Of a stretch of 18,677 bases of DNA, positions 1 through 6,533 are shown piece by piece. Below the pieces are notes generated by a model that worked only from the letters and a program-made list of their open reading frames with translations, did no database searches and was not told the origin of the DNA. The translations under genes and the position numbers were made by a program. Origin of the DNA: Candidatus Saccharibacteria bacterium UBA3749 (GTDB taxonomy: Bacteria > Patescibacteriota > Saccharimonadia > Saccharimonadales > Saccharimonadaceae); contig DFGN01000011.1 of assembly GCA_002371235.1 (NCBI GenBank), forward strand, positions 1 through 18,677, read 5' to 3'. Every line of letters starts with the position of its first letter. Within the stretch, counting starts at the first letter, position 1.

Positions 1-1
1 T

Positions 2-1135
2 CACGTTGACCATGGTAAAACCACTTTAACCGCTGCGATTACAACCGTTCTCGCAAAAAGGCTTCCGTCTGACGTAAATAAGCCGGTAGCTTATGATCAA
101 ATCGATAATGCCCCTGAGGAGAAAGCTCGTGGTATCACTATCGCGACTTCACACCAGGAGTATGAGTCCGAAAAGCGTCACTATGCACACGTAGATATGC
201 CTGGTCACGCTGACTATATTAAGAATATGATTACTGGTGCCGCCCAGGTAGATGGCGCTATCCTCGTAGTTGCTGCGAATGATGGTCCTTTGCCACAGAC
301 TCGTGAGCACGTACTTCTTGCCCACCAGGTAAACGTACCAAAGATCATCGTCTTCCTCAACAAGATGGATCTTGCTGATCCTGAGCTAGTTGAACTTGTC
401 GAGATGGATGTCCGTGAACTTCTTAACAAGTACGGCTTCGATGGCGACAATGCTCCAATCATCAAGGGTTCTGCAACTAAGGCTCTCGAAGGTGATAAGG
501 AAGCTGAAGATGCTATCATGGAACTCGTTCATGCGATGGATGAATACTTTGACATTCCTGAGCACGATCTTGACAAACCATTCCTAATGCCAATTGAGGA
601 TGTCTTCTCAATCAAGGGTCGTGGTACTGTCGCTACTGGTCGTATCGAGCAGGGCGTCGTAAAGTTGAACGACGAAGTTGAAATCGTTGGTCTTCGCGAC
701 ACCCAGAAGTCGGTTGTTACCGGTATCGAGGCTTTCCACAAGACTCTCGACCAGGGTCAAGCTGGTGATAACGCTGGTTTGCTACTTCGTGGTATTGAGC
801 GTGATCAAATCGAGCGTGGTCAGGTGATTGCAAAGCCTGGTACCATTACTCCGCACACCGAGTTTGAAGCACAGGTTTACATCTTGAAGAAAGAGGAAGG
901 TGGTCGCCACACTCCATTCTCCAAGGGTTACAAACCACAGTTCTACTTCCGTACTACCGATGTAACTGGTGAAGTCGAGCTCCCAGCGGACAAGGAAATC
1001 GTCATGCCTGGCGACCAAGTAACCTTCAACGTCAAGTTGTTGGCCCCTGTCGCTATGAATGAACAAGATCGTTTCGCTATCCGTGAGGGTGGTAAGACCG
1101 TTGGCTCTGGCGTGATCACCAAAGTTATAAAATAA
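2..1135 (+). CDS. tuf: Elongation factor Tu, 5' end outside the window
   Basis: EF-Tu is the GTPase that delivers aminoacyl-tRNA to the ribosome. The reading frame is open from base 2 and begins inside the P-loop (HVDHGKTT), so by comparison with E. coli only about 18 N-terminal residues are missing. The DxPGH switch motif (DMPGHAD, with the catalytic His), NKMD guanine-specificity motif, the beta-barrel domains 2 and 3 and the C-terminal VGSGVITKVIK ending are all present, and the frame closes with TAA. The residue before PGH is Met where most bacterial EF-Tu proteins have Cys. Codon use is biased toward a few C- or T-ending codons, as expected for a highly expressed gene. A large hairpin and then a Rho-independent terminator follow, so transcription probably ends before rpsJ. 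Confidence 0.98.
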   Translation, partial: HVDHGKTTLTAAITTVLAKRLPSDVNKPVAYDQIDNAPEEKARGITIATSHQEYESEKRHYAHVDMPGHADYIKNMITGAAQVDGAILVVAANDGPLPQTREHVLLAHQVNVPKIIVFLNKMDLADPELVELVEMDVRELLNKYGFDGDNAPIIKGSATKALEGDKEAEDAIMELVHAMDEYFDIPEHDLDKPFLMPIEDVFSIKGRGTVATGRIEQGVVKLNDEVEIVGLRDTQKSVVTGIEAFHKTLDQGQAGDNAGLLLRGIERDQIERGQVIAKPGTITPHTEFEAQVYILKKEEGGRHTPFSKGYKPQFYFRTTDVTGEVELPADKEIVMPGDQVTFNVKLLAPVAMNEQDRFAIREGGKTVGSGVITKVIK

Positions 1136-1245
1136 TATTATTGGGGCGCTCCACTTCGTCACGATTTGCGTTGCTCCCTCGCCGTATGCCAAATACGGCT
1201 TGGTCCACTACTCAATCGTTCCTTGCGGAGCATCCCCACTAATAT
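1135..1245. repeat. Large imperfect inverted repeat / structured intergenic element after tuf
   Basis: The arm at 1135-1152 (ATATTATTGGGGCGCTCC) pairs with 1227-1245 (GGAGCATCCCCACTAATAT) with one mismatch and a small bulge. At the centre is a perfect 7-bp hairpin, GCCGTAT at 1181-1187 pairing with ATACGGC at 1193-1199 across a GCCAA loop. The outer arm starts at the last base of the tuf stop codon. The two flanks of the central hairpin also share a loose direct similarity (CCACT...TTGC). It may be a dispersed palindromic repeat, a structured RNA or an mRNA 3' stabiliser; the sequence alone does not decide. Confidence 0.55.
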
Positions 1246-1252
1246 CATTTTG

Positions 1253-1279
1253 TCTCCTCCTTTACAGGGGGAGATTTTT
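1253..1279 (+). terminator. Rho-independent terminator of tuf
   Basis: TCTCCTCC (1253-1260) pairs with GGGGGAGA (1267-1274) with one G-U pair, around the 6-nt loop TTTACA, followed by five T. The loop also serves as the -35 box of the rpsJ promoter. Confidence 0.75.
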
Positions 1280-1289
1280 GTGATACAAT
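1261..1289 (+). promoter_or_regulatory. Promoter of rpsJ
   Basis: The -35 box TTTACA (1261-1266) lies 17 nt before the -10 box TACAAT (1284-1289), and the -10 is extended by TG at 1281-1282. The predicted transcript starts near 1296 and has a leader of about 65 nt. The promoter overlaps the tuf terminator stem-loop. Confidence 0.7.
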
Positions 1290-1316
1290 GAGTCTTATCA
1301 AAAAAATAATTATCAA

Positions 1317-1350
1317 GCCCGAAAAACTCAAGTCTTAGAGGTTATCGGGC
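1317..1350 (+). promoter_or_regulatory. Leader hairpin upstream of the rpsJ ribosome binding site
   Basis: GCCCGA (1317-1322) pairs with TCGGGC (1345-1350), with an additional internal CTC/GAG pairing. It sits immediately before the Shine-Dalgarno AGGAAAGG (1351-1358). It could regulate rpsJ translation, as ribosomal protein leaders often do, but it matches no leader family that I recognise. Confidence 0.4.
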
Positions 1351-1363
1351 AGGAAAGGACAAA

Positions 1364-1690
1364 ATGACAGAAGCAAAAAAAGACGAAGGCCTAAAAATTC
1401 GCATTCGTCTGAAAGCGTATGACCATCGCGTAATTGACCAGAGCGCCAAGCAGATAGTAGATACTGCAATCAGGACTGGTGCCACAATTAGCGGACCAAT
1501 TCCGCTACCAACCAAGCGCTCTACGTTTACCGTGGTGAAATCACCACACGTTTACAAAACTGGTGGGGAAGCGTTCGAGATGAAGGTACACAAGAGGCTA
1601 ATCGATATTTCTAATGCTACACCTAAGACTATCGAGAGCCTACAGAATCTTTCATTGCCAGCTGGTGTTGACGCAGAAATTAAAATGTAG
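1364..1690 (+). CDS. rpsJ: 30S ribosomal protein S10
   Basis: S10 is a small-subunit protein of the 30S head and also the NusE antitermination factor. The 108-residue protein is full length for the family and carries the conserved KIRIRLKAYDHRVID start, the SGPIPLPTKRSTFTV segment, SPHV, FEMKVHKRLIDI and the C-terminal LPAGVDAEIKM. The start is supported by AGGAAAGG ending 5 nt upstream. Many bacteria have rpsJ as first gene of the S10 operon, after tuf. Here it has its own promoter and is closed by a strong terminator, and the next gene is a convergent sugar nucleotidyltransferase, so it is separated from rplC and the rest of that operon. Confidence 0.97.
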   Translation: MTEAKKDEGLKIRIRLKAYDHRVIDQSAKQIVDTAIRTGATISGPIPLPTKRSTFTVVKSPHVYKTGGEAFEMKVHKRLIDISNATPKTIESLQNLSLPAGVDAEIKM

Positions 1691-1702
1691 TATACTACAA
1701 TC

Positions 1703-1732
1703 AAAAGACCGTAGATGTTGCGGTCTTTTTGT
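1703..1732 (+). terminator. Rho-independent terminator of rpsJ
   Basis: AAAAGACCG (1703-1711) pairs with CGGTCTTTT (1721-1729) around the loop TAGATGTTG, running into a T-rich tail. It lies just after the stop codon and a 14-bp palindrome (1686-1699). Confidence 0.9.
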
Positions 1733-1754
1733 TTTCTTTAGAAAAGCAGGAATT

Positions 1755-1784
1755 AAAATCCCCCTAATGAAATACATCAGGGGG
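1755..1784 (-). terminator. Terminator of the - strand sugar nucleotidyltransferase
   Basis: Read on the - strand, CCCCCTGATG pairs with CATTAGGGGG (one G-U) around TATTT and is followed by ATTTT. It lies 24 bases past the stop codon of the convergent gene and faces the rpsJ terminator. Confidence 0.75.
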
Positions 1785-1808
1785 AAGTGGTGGTTGGTGG
1801 TAGAAAAA

Positions 1809-3008
1809 CTATCTCGTTTTCTGCAGCGATACGGCCGCTATCATACTGCCATCACTCTCGCGATGAACGTAGACAGCGTAGCCTTCGACCTCGACAAACC
1901 CGACAATCAGGTCGTCGACATTCGAACGAAGGACAATATTGTTTCTTGCCCCAAAAGCAAAATCATCTGTGAGGAACTCTTTATGGAGCTTGTAATCCTC
2001 CGCCAGAGCTCTTACGCGCTGCGACTCGCTCATCTTGACGACCACCACAATCGGGTGGCTATCAATCGTCGTAAACACTGCAGCGACATCTTCGCCGCCA
2101 GTAAGCCGGAGCTCCATGCCTTCTTCGGCATACAACAGGCATCGGCTACAGTCAGTGCGTTCGAACTTCCCACCGCCGATACTTGCGTTTCGATGGTTGG
2201 GCGTTTTTTCACTGACATCGTAGAGCGACTTTAGCGTGCCGCAGTCGTGCCATTCAAAGCGGCCTACAGCAACACGAAGCCCCTCGAATCGCCCCATCAT
2301 CTGGTCCGTTGACATACCCGCGATATCAGATTCACTGATGGCTTCAAACAGCGTATTGGCCCGCCAGACATTAATTCCGGTGTTGCACGCGGAATTACCC
2401 TGGCGCATAATACGGTCGGCCTCCTCGCGGCCAGGCTTCTCGACAAACCCGATTACATCGAAGCAATCTGCTGCTCCTTCAACCTCATTGTAGATAGCAT
2501 GGCCACACCCCATCGCGGTGTTTAAATCGTTGATTTTCACGCCCACGATAGTTGCATTCCCGGCGACAGCTTCGTATACCGCAGCTTCAATCGTGCGGCT
2601 AAACTCATCATTCACTACAATATACTGATCCGCCGGAGTGCTAATGACGATTGCATCCGGGTCAAGCGAGCTAATGAATTTGGTCGCAAGATACATCGCA
2701 GCAGGGTAACCAAGGTTCGGAATTTGGTGCACATTCTGGGACAAGACACCTTTCTTGGTGACTTGCTCGATTGCCAGACGAGTCTGATTTTCGTTCGTCG
2801 TCGTCACAATTATGTGACTCGGCTTAATCCCAAGCCTTATGTACGTCTCCACTACTCGCTGAATGAAGGTGTAATCCTTATTCAGCATGCAGTAGGGCTT
2901 CGAACGCTGAGAGTTACTGATGGGGTACAAGCGCGTACCCTCGCCACCCGCAATGATGGCGACATACACGTGCTCCAGAATTTCTGGAGAAACGCTGATT
3001 TTGTCCAT
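1809..3008 (-). CDS. manC: Mannose-1-phosphate guanylyltransferase-like nucleotidyltransferase
   Basis: The likely role is GTP + mannose-1-phosphate to GDP-mannose, giving activated mannose for envelope glycans. The 399-residue protein has the nucleotide-binding signature AGGEGTR (residues 20-26) with SKPYC downstream. The family's PADH motif appears as TPADQ, and FVEKP, NTGINVW and WHDCGTLKSLYDVSEK match the ManC catalytic domain. About 110 C-terminal residues form a beta-rich region where a left-handed helix or cupin-like domain is expected. I chose the start at 3008 over an in-frame ATG at 3059 because AAGGAGGTGA ends 5 nt before it and the upstream ATG lies in a hairpin loop. The gene stands alone with its own promoter and terminator. 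Its GC (about 55% in a sampled stretch) exceeds that of its neighbours, which hints at recent transfer. The exact sugar and nucleotide are inferred. Confidence 0.8.
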   Translation of the reverse strand: MDKISVSPEILEHVYVAIIAGGEGTRLYPISNSQRSKPYCMLNKDYTFIQRVVETYIRLGIKPSHIIVTTTNENQTRLAIEQVTKKGVLSQNVHQIPNLGYPAAMYLATKFISSLDPDAIVISTPADQYIVVNDEFSRTIEAAVYEAVAGNATIVGVKINDLNTAMGCGHAIYNEVEGAADCFDVIGFVEKPGREEADRIMRQGNSACNTGINVWRANTLFEAISESDIAGMSTDQMMGRFEGLRVAVGRFEWHDCGTLKSLYDVSEKTPNHRNASIGGGKFERTDCSRCLLYAEEGMELRLTGGEDVAAVFTTIDSHPIVVVVKMSESQRVRALAEDYKLHKEFLTDDFAFGARNNIVLRSNVDDLIVGFVEVEGYAVYVHRESDGSMIAAVSLQKTR

Positions 3009-3033
3009 AGTATCACCTCCTTGGTATGGACAA
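3001..3033 (-). promoter_or_regulatory. Hairpin carrying the manC-like start codon in its stem and the Shine-Dalgarno in its loop
   Basis: On the mRNA, UUGUCCAUA (from 3033-3025) pairs perfectly with UAUGGACAA (3009-3001). The 15-nt loop contains the Shine-Dalgarno AAGGAGGTGA, and the AUG is in the 3' arm. This could lower or regulate initiation. Confidence 0.6.
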
Positions 3034-3038
3034 TTGTA

Positions 3039-3072
3039 TTTACCTGGCTTAGCCACCATCTAAGCAGGTAAA
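3039..3072 (-). promoter_or_regulatory. Strong 5' leader hairpin of the manC-like gene
   Basis: TTTACCTG plus CTTAG pairs with CTAAG plus CAGGTAAA: 13 base pairs, a one-base bulge and a 7-nt loop. It stands only 5 nt from the start-codon hairpin, so the two may stack. No T-run follows, so it is unlikely to be a terminator. An in-frame ATG occurs in the loop. Confidence 0.6.
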
Positions 3073-3179
3073 ATCTATTAAATATTGCCGTTTTGCCTTA
3101 CCACCATCGACAAAACAACAAACCAACCAAAAAAAATATCAAGGTGCCACCCTTATGTAACAAAAAGGGTCGAAATTAT

Positions 3180-3208
3180 ATTATAGCATATTTCTTGATT
3201 TTTGACAA
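3180..3208 (-). promoter_or_regulatory. Promoter of the manC-like gene
   Basis: On the - strand, TTGTCA (3208-3203) is followed after 17 nt by TATAAT (3185-3180), with a TG extension before the -10. The predicted start is near 3173, leaving an unusually long leader of about 165 nt. The leader also holds an ACCCTT/AAGGGT hairpin (about 3149-3170) and, after an AAGG...CCTT segment, a run of T, so attenuation is possible but weakly supported. The leader and the next promoter account for the gene-free stretch 3009-3323. Confidence 0.75.
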
Positions 3209-3308
3209 GGTAGCTACGCCTAAAACTAGCTGAGCCACCGCTTTTACAGATGATATTTGCCACCCGACAAGGAAATAAACCCTATTATTCGCACGTTTTT
3301 AATGGCTG

Positions 3309-3317
3309 TGCTATAAT
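3309..3317 (+). promoter_or_regulatory. Extended -10 promoter of the cell-wall operon (leaderless start)
   Basis: TGCTATAAT at 3309-3317 ends exactly 6 nt before the ATG at 3324, and no clear -35 or Shine-Dalgarno is visible. Transcription should begin at or within a base or two of the start codon. Confidence 0.75.
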
Positions 3318-3323
3318 GACTCT

Positions 3324-4595
3324 ATGAGTGTTGCGAAAATAAAAAAGCGTTTATACTTTGTGATTGCAGGATATTTTAGGCATTTTGCGGATATGGCTTT
3401 TAGGCGCTGGAATCCACGAGTAATCGCGGTAACTGGTTCGGCCGGCAAGACCACGATGATGACAATGCTAGAGCACGAGATTGGCGATAAAGCACACTAT
3501 TCACACGATGCCAACTCGGCTTTTGGCATTCCTTTCGATATGCTTGGACTAAAGGGTATCAAAGGAAATAAGCTAAAGTGGTTTTGGCTAATCATTGCAG
3601 CACCATTCAGGGGGCTATTTTATCACCATAAACAGAAGTTATATGTAGTCGAAATTGATGGCGAGAGACCGCACGAGACTGAATTCTTGGCAGAATGGCT
3701 AAAACCAGAAGTTACCATCTGGGTATCGGTGGGATTGTCGCACGCCGTCCAATTTGAAAAAGAAGTCGAGAATGGTAACTATAATAATGTCGGCGAGGCG
3801 ATAGTGGCAGAATTTGCCAATCTACCCATTAATACCACCAAGAGAGTCTATATCGATGCAGATTCGAAACTGATGGTGAAGGCGACAAATGGAATTAAGG
3901 CAAAAGTAATTCCAATTAAGAAAACCCTGATAAAGAAATACGTAGTTTATCCAGATTCTACGGACTTTACTTATGGAGATACAACCTTTCATTTTGATCA
4001 CCCCGAGCCGAAGGACATTGCTTTTAATCTCTTTGTAATACAGGACCTTATGAAGTATCTGAAGCTGAAGTTCAATCCGGATTTTACAGGCCTTAAAATA
4101 GCCCCAGGCAGAAGCTCACACTTCAAGGGCATCAAAGGCATTGACATTATCGATAGTAGCTATAATGCCCATATGATTTCGATGACATCGGTACTAGATA
4201 TGGCAAGAAGGATGCATGCCGAGAAGAAATGGCTTGTCATTGGCGATATAGTGGACCAAGGCTCTTTGGAAGAAGAGGAACACACGCGACTAGCAAAACT
4301 AATTGCTGATGTTCGGCCAGATAAAGTAATCCTGGTTGGTCGTCGCACGAAAGAGTGGACTGCACCAGAGCTCAAGAAACTAGGGATTTCCACCGTAGCT
4401 ACCACTGACCCCAGGAAGGCACTGGAATACCTCAAGCGCCGCATTAGAGGAAACGAAGCAATCGTATTTAAAGGAAGCCAATACCTAGAATGGATTATCG
4501 AGAAGCTCCTAGCTGACCCGAAGGATGCCAAGAAGCTATGCAGGAGAGATAAGGGCGCGATCGCAAGGCGTAGGAGTTGGGGTTTAGACTCATGA
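3324..4595 (+). CDS. Mur ligase-like (MurF-related) ATP-dependent ligase lacking the N-terminal domain
   Basis: Mur ligases add amino acids or D-Ala-D-Ala to the UDP-MurNAc peptide. This 423-residue protein has the P-loop GSAGKTT (residues 38-44), NSAFGIP (64-70, like MurF NxNNxxGxP), GLSHA with His140, DSSYNAH (277-283, like MurF DDxYNAN) and GDIVDQG...H. MurF usually has about 80-100 residues before its P-loop; here there are only 37, with a hydrophobic, aromatic N-terminal stretch, so the UDP-MurNAc-binding domain is missing. Where canonical Mur enzymes carry a carbamylated Lys (MurF-like AKxEI), this one reads EAIVAEF (158-164) with no Lys. The mRNA is predicted leaderless. Its TGA stop overlaps the next ATG. 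The substrate may be a preformed peptide or lipid-linked intermediate rather than UDP-MurNAc-tripeptide; this is inference. Confidence 0.75.
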   Translation: MSVAKIKKRLYFVIAGYFRHFADMAFRRWNPRVIAVTGSAGKTTMMTMLEHEIGDKAHYSHDANSAFGIPFDMLGLKGIKGNKLKWFWLIIAAPFRGLFYHHKQKLYVVEIDGERPHETEFLAEWLKPEVTIWVSVGLSHAVQFEKEVENGNYNNVGEAIVAEFANLPINTTKRVYIDADSKLMVKATNGIKAKVIPIKKTLIKKYVVYPDSTDFTYGDTTFHFDHPEPKDIAFNLFVIQDLMKYLKLKFNPDFTGLKIAPGRSSHFKGIKGIDIIDSSYNAHMISMTSVLDMARRMHAEKKWLVIGDIVDQGSLEEEEHTRLAKLIADVRPDKVILVGRRTKEWTAPELKKLGISTVATTDPRKALEYLKRRIRGNEAIVFKGSQYLEWIIEKLLADPKDAKKLCRRDKGAIARRRSWGLDS

Positions 4596-4657
4596 AAGCG
4601 TTATATAGGTACAGAAGAATAACTCGTGGCTGGCTACAAGCTGAAGGGCAATTATGA
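4592..4657 (+). CDS. Possible 21-codon ORF coupled at both ends by ATGA overlaps
   Basis: A 21-codon frame starts at the ATGA that contains the Mur ligase stop and ends at the ATGA that contains the start of the hydrolase. The peptide is basic and aromatic (starts MKALYRYRR). It exactly fills the gap between the two larger genes, which would let ribosomes pass along the operon by termination-reinitiation. Whether the peptide itself has a function cannot be told from sequence; it may only be a coupling device or chance. GGAG lies about 15 nt upstream, too far for a good Shine-Dalgarno. Confidence 0.35.
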   Translation: MKALYRYRRITRGWLQAEGQL

Positions 4658-5334
4658 TAGATTTGTACATTATTCACGGCTGGACCTACACGGTAGAACC
4701 ATGGCGCGATACGCTCGCTATCCTCAAAAAGAACGGCATCAATGTAAAAATGTTACATGTGCCAGGTTTGACCGAGCCATCATCTAAAGTCTACGCCATA
4801 GAAGATTATGTTGCCTGGGCCGACCATGAAATACCGGATGGAGCAATTGCCCTAGGTCACTCTAATGGTGGCAGAATACTACTAAATCTCTGTGCAAAGA
4901 ACCCCAAAAAGCTAAAGTACTTGCTGCTATTAGATTCGGCAGGGATATACGAGCCATCGCTACGCAAAAAAATAGTCGAGAAGGTCGCCAAAGTTGGCAA
5001 GCCACTCAAGAAGATTCCACTACTTGATAAGATCTTTCACAGACTAACTGGTTCCACCGACTATTCGCGGGCGCCGGAAAATATGAAAAAGACTTTGACC
5101 AACATGCTGGCCTCTGATCAAAAGCTTGATTTGGCTAAGGTTGAGACTCCGGTCTTCATCCTATGGGGAAAGAAAGACACCGTGACACCACCAAGGCAAG
5201 CAACTGCGATGTATGAAAAGCTGCCTAGGGCGGAGTTAAAATTTTTTAACGACTGGACTCATGCCCCATATATTTCTAACCCGGAAGGATTGGCGCAAGC
5301 GATAACTACTTTAATGAAAAGGATTAAAAAGTGA
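4654..5334 (+). CDS. Alpha/beta hydrolase (serine hydrolase)
   Basis: The 226-residue protein has an alpha/beta-hydrolase fold with the start strand IDLYIIHGW, where HGW supplies the oxyanion-hole region. The nucleophile elbow is GHSNGG (Ser70), the acid is WGKKDTVTP (Asp175) and the base is WTHAPY (His203), so the catalytic triad is complete. No signal peptide or membrane segment is seen, so it should be cytoplasmic. The family covers esterases, lipases, amidases and thioesterases, so the substrate is unknown. Between a Mur ligase and FemAB genes it may process a cell-wall or lipid-linked intermediate. The start ATG overlaps the stop of the 21-codon ORF, and its TGA overlaps the GTG start of the next gene (GTGA), indicating tight translational coupling. 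Confidence 0.85.
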   Translation: MIDLYIIHGWTYTVEPWRDTLAILKKNGINVKMLHVPGLTEPSSKVYAIEDYVAWADHEIPDGAIALGHSNGGRILLNLCAKNPKKLKYLLLLDSAGIYEPSLRKKIVEKVAKVGKPLKKIPLLDKIFHRLTGSTDYSRAPENMKKTLTNMLASDQKLDLAKVETPVFILWGKKDTVTPPRQATAMYEKLPRAELKFFNDWTHAPYISNPEGLAQAITTLMKRIKK

Positions 5335-6533
5335 AACATTATTATCTTGGTATGGCCGCAACATATTCTAATGGCGAGTGGCTAAAACATTTATTCACTG
5401 TTGGACGAAAGAAAGATTGTGACAAACTTGTTAAACTGCTTAACGACAAGTATGACGGCAAGGCTATGCTGTGTAAGAATGGGCGCTCAGCTCTTACGCT
5501 TGCTCTGAAAGCTTATTTCGAACCTAACGACAAAATTCTCGTAAATGGTTTTACTTGTTTTGCAGTGTATGAAGCAATTAAGGCCGCTGGGCTTCAGCCT
5601 GTCTTTGTAGATATCAGTAGGGAGAGTCTGAACTTTACTGCTGAGACACTAACTAACGCAATAAAAAATCGACCTGAAGCTACACTTGAAGATAAAAATA
5701 ACAGTGCGAGCGATTCTTATAAAGGTAAGAACAGACAAGGCGGAGTAGATGCAGGTAGTTCAAATATCCGCGGCATTATTGTACAGAATACCTTTGGTAT
5801 ACCCGTAGATATGAAGAAAATCGAAGAATTTGCTAAAAAACATGATTTAACAATTATTGAGGATTTGGCGCATTGTGCCGGAGTTAGATATCCAGATGGT
5901 AGGCAAGCAGGCACAGTGGGAGCCGCGACCGTCCTATCGTTTGGTAAAGATAAATCAATTGATACTGTTTCGGGCGGAGCAGTAGTATTGCGCCAGGATG
6001 CCAAACACGATATTAAAGCGCCGGATAAATCTCCGAAACTGTCTGACCACTTAAGAGCCAGATTCTATCCAATGTGGGGAGCTTGCTGCCGAAGTCTTAC
6101 TTATATCGGGTTAGGTGGTGCCCTTATGCGTCTACTAGTGAAGGCACGCTTGGTCGAACGCTCTGCAGATAATAAACTAGATATCAGTAGACGACCCAGC
6201 AAATTCGAAGCAAGACGAGCTTATGCGCAAATAATGGATTTGCGCCGTACTGGCGAGCCAGTACTGAGAGAGTATTGTTTCGTACATGACAGGGCTGAGC
6301 TTTTAAAGAAACTGCAAAAACAAGGCTACTACTTTGGTGGGCTATGGTACGAGAAACCAGTCTCACCAGAACGCTACTATGATATGGTTGACTTTCCGGA
6401 AGAACAATGTCCCAATGCGGTGTATGTCTCACAACACATCATTAATTTGCCGGTTTACTGCACAAAGCATGACCTGAAACCAGCAGTAAAAACTATAAGT
6501 CAATACTTGGAGAAAGGAGAAAAGAGTGAATAA
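5331..6533 (+). CDS. DegT/DnrJ/EryC1/StrS-type PLP-dependent aminotransferase
   Basis: This fold-type I PLP enzyme belongs to the family that usually makes amino sugars from keto sugars. The 400-residue protein shows NGRSALTLAL (cofactor phosphate region), EDLAHCAG (Asp that pairs with the PLP ring) and SFGKDKSIDTVSGGA, where Lys208 aligns with the Schiff-base lysine. A polar, Ser/Asn/Lys-rich insert at about residues 115-148 is unusual and probably a surface loop. The start is GTG, overlapping the hydrolase stop by 4 nt; no ATG fits better. The end overlaps the next gene by 8 nt. In this operon it could make an amino-sugar or modify a cell-wall precursor; the substrate is not predictable. 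The core motifs are convincing, the pathway is not. Confidence 0.8.
   Translation: MKHYYLGMAATYSNGEWLKHLFTVGRKKDCDKLVKLLNDKYDGKAMLCKNGRSALTLALKAYFEPNDKILVNGFTCFAVYEAIKAAGLQPVFVDISRESLNFTAETLTNAIKNRPEATLEDKNNSASDSYKGKNRQGGVDAGSSNIRGIIVQNTFGIPVDMKKIEEFAKKHDLTIIEDLAHCAGVRYPDGRQAGTVGAATVLSFGKDKSIDTVSGGAVVLRQDAKHDIKAPDKSPKLSDHLRARFYPMWGACCRSLTYIGLGGALMRLLVKARLVERSADNKLDISRRPSKFEARRAYAQIMDLRRTGEPVLREYCFVHDRAELLKKLQKQGYYFGGLWYEKPVSPERYYDMVDFPEEQCPNAVYVSQHIINLPVYCTKHDLKPAVKTISQYLEKGEKSE

Noticed and set aside
1614..2234. 206-codon + strand ORF crossing the end of rpsJ and the manC-like gene
   Set aside because: It runs through two terminators, starts inside rpsJ, and has no recognisable protein features; it is antisense to a clear gene.
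3009..3059. N-terminal extension of the manC-like protein from an ATG at 3059
   Set aside because: The extra 17 residues have no family similarity, the ATG lies in a hairpin loop without a Shine-Dalgarno, and an ideal AAGGAGGTGA precedes the ATG at 3008.
2724..3071. 115-codon + strand ORF opposite the start of the manC-like gene
   Set aside because: It is antisense to a convincing coding region and lacks a start signal.
3140..3173. Attenuator in the manC-like leader
   Set aside because: The possible terminator stem AAGG/CCTT is only 4 bp and the competing hairpin is 6 bp; too weak to claim.
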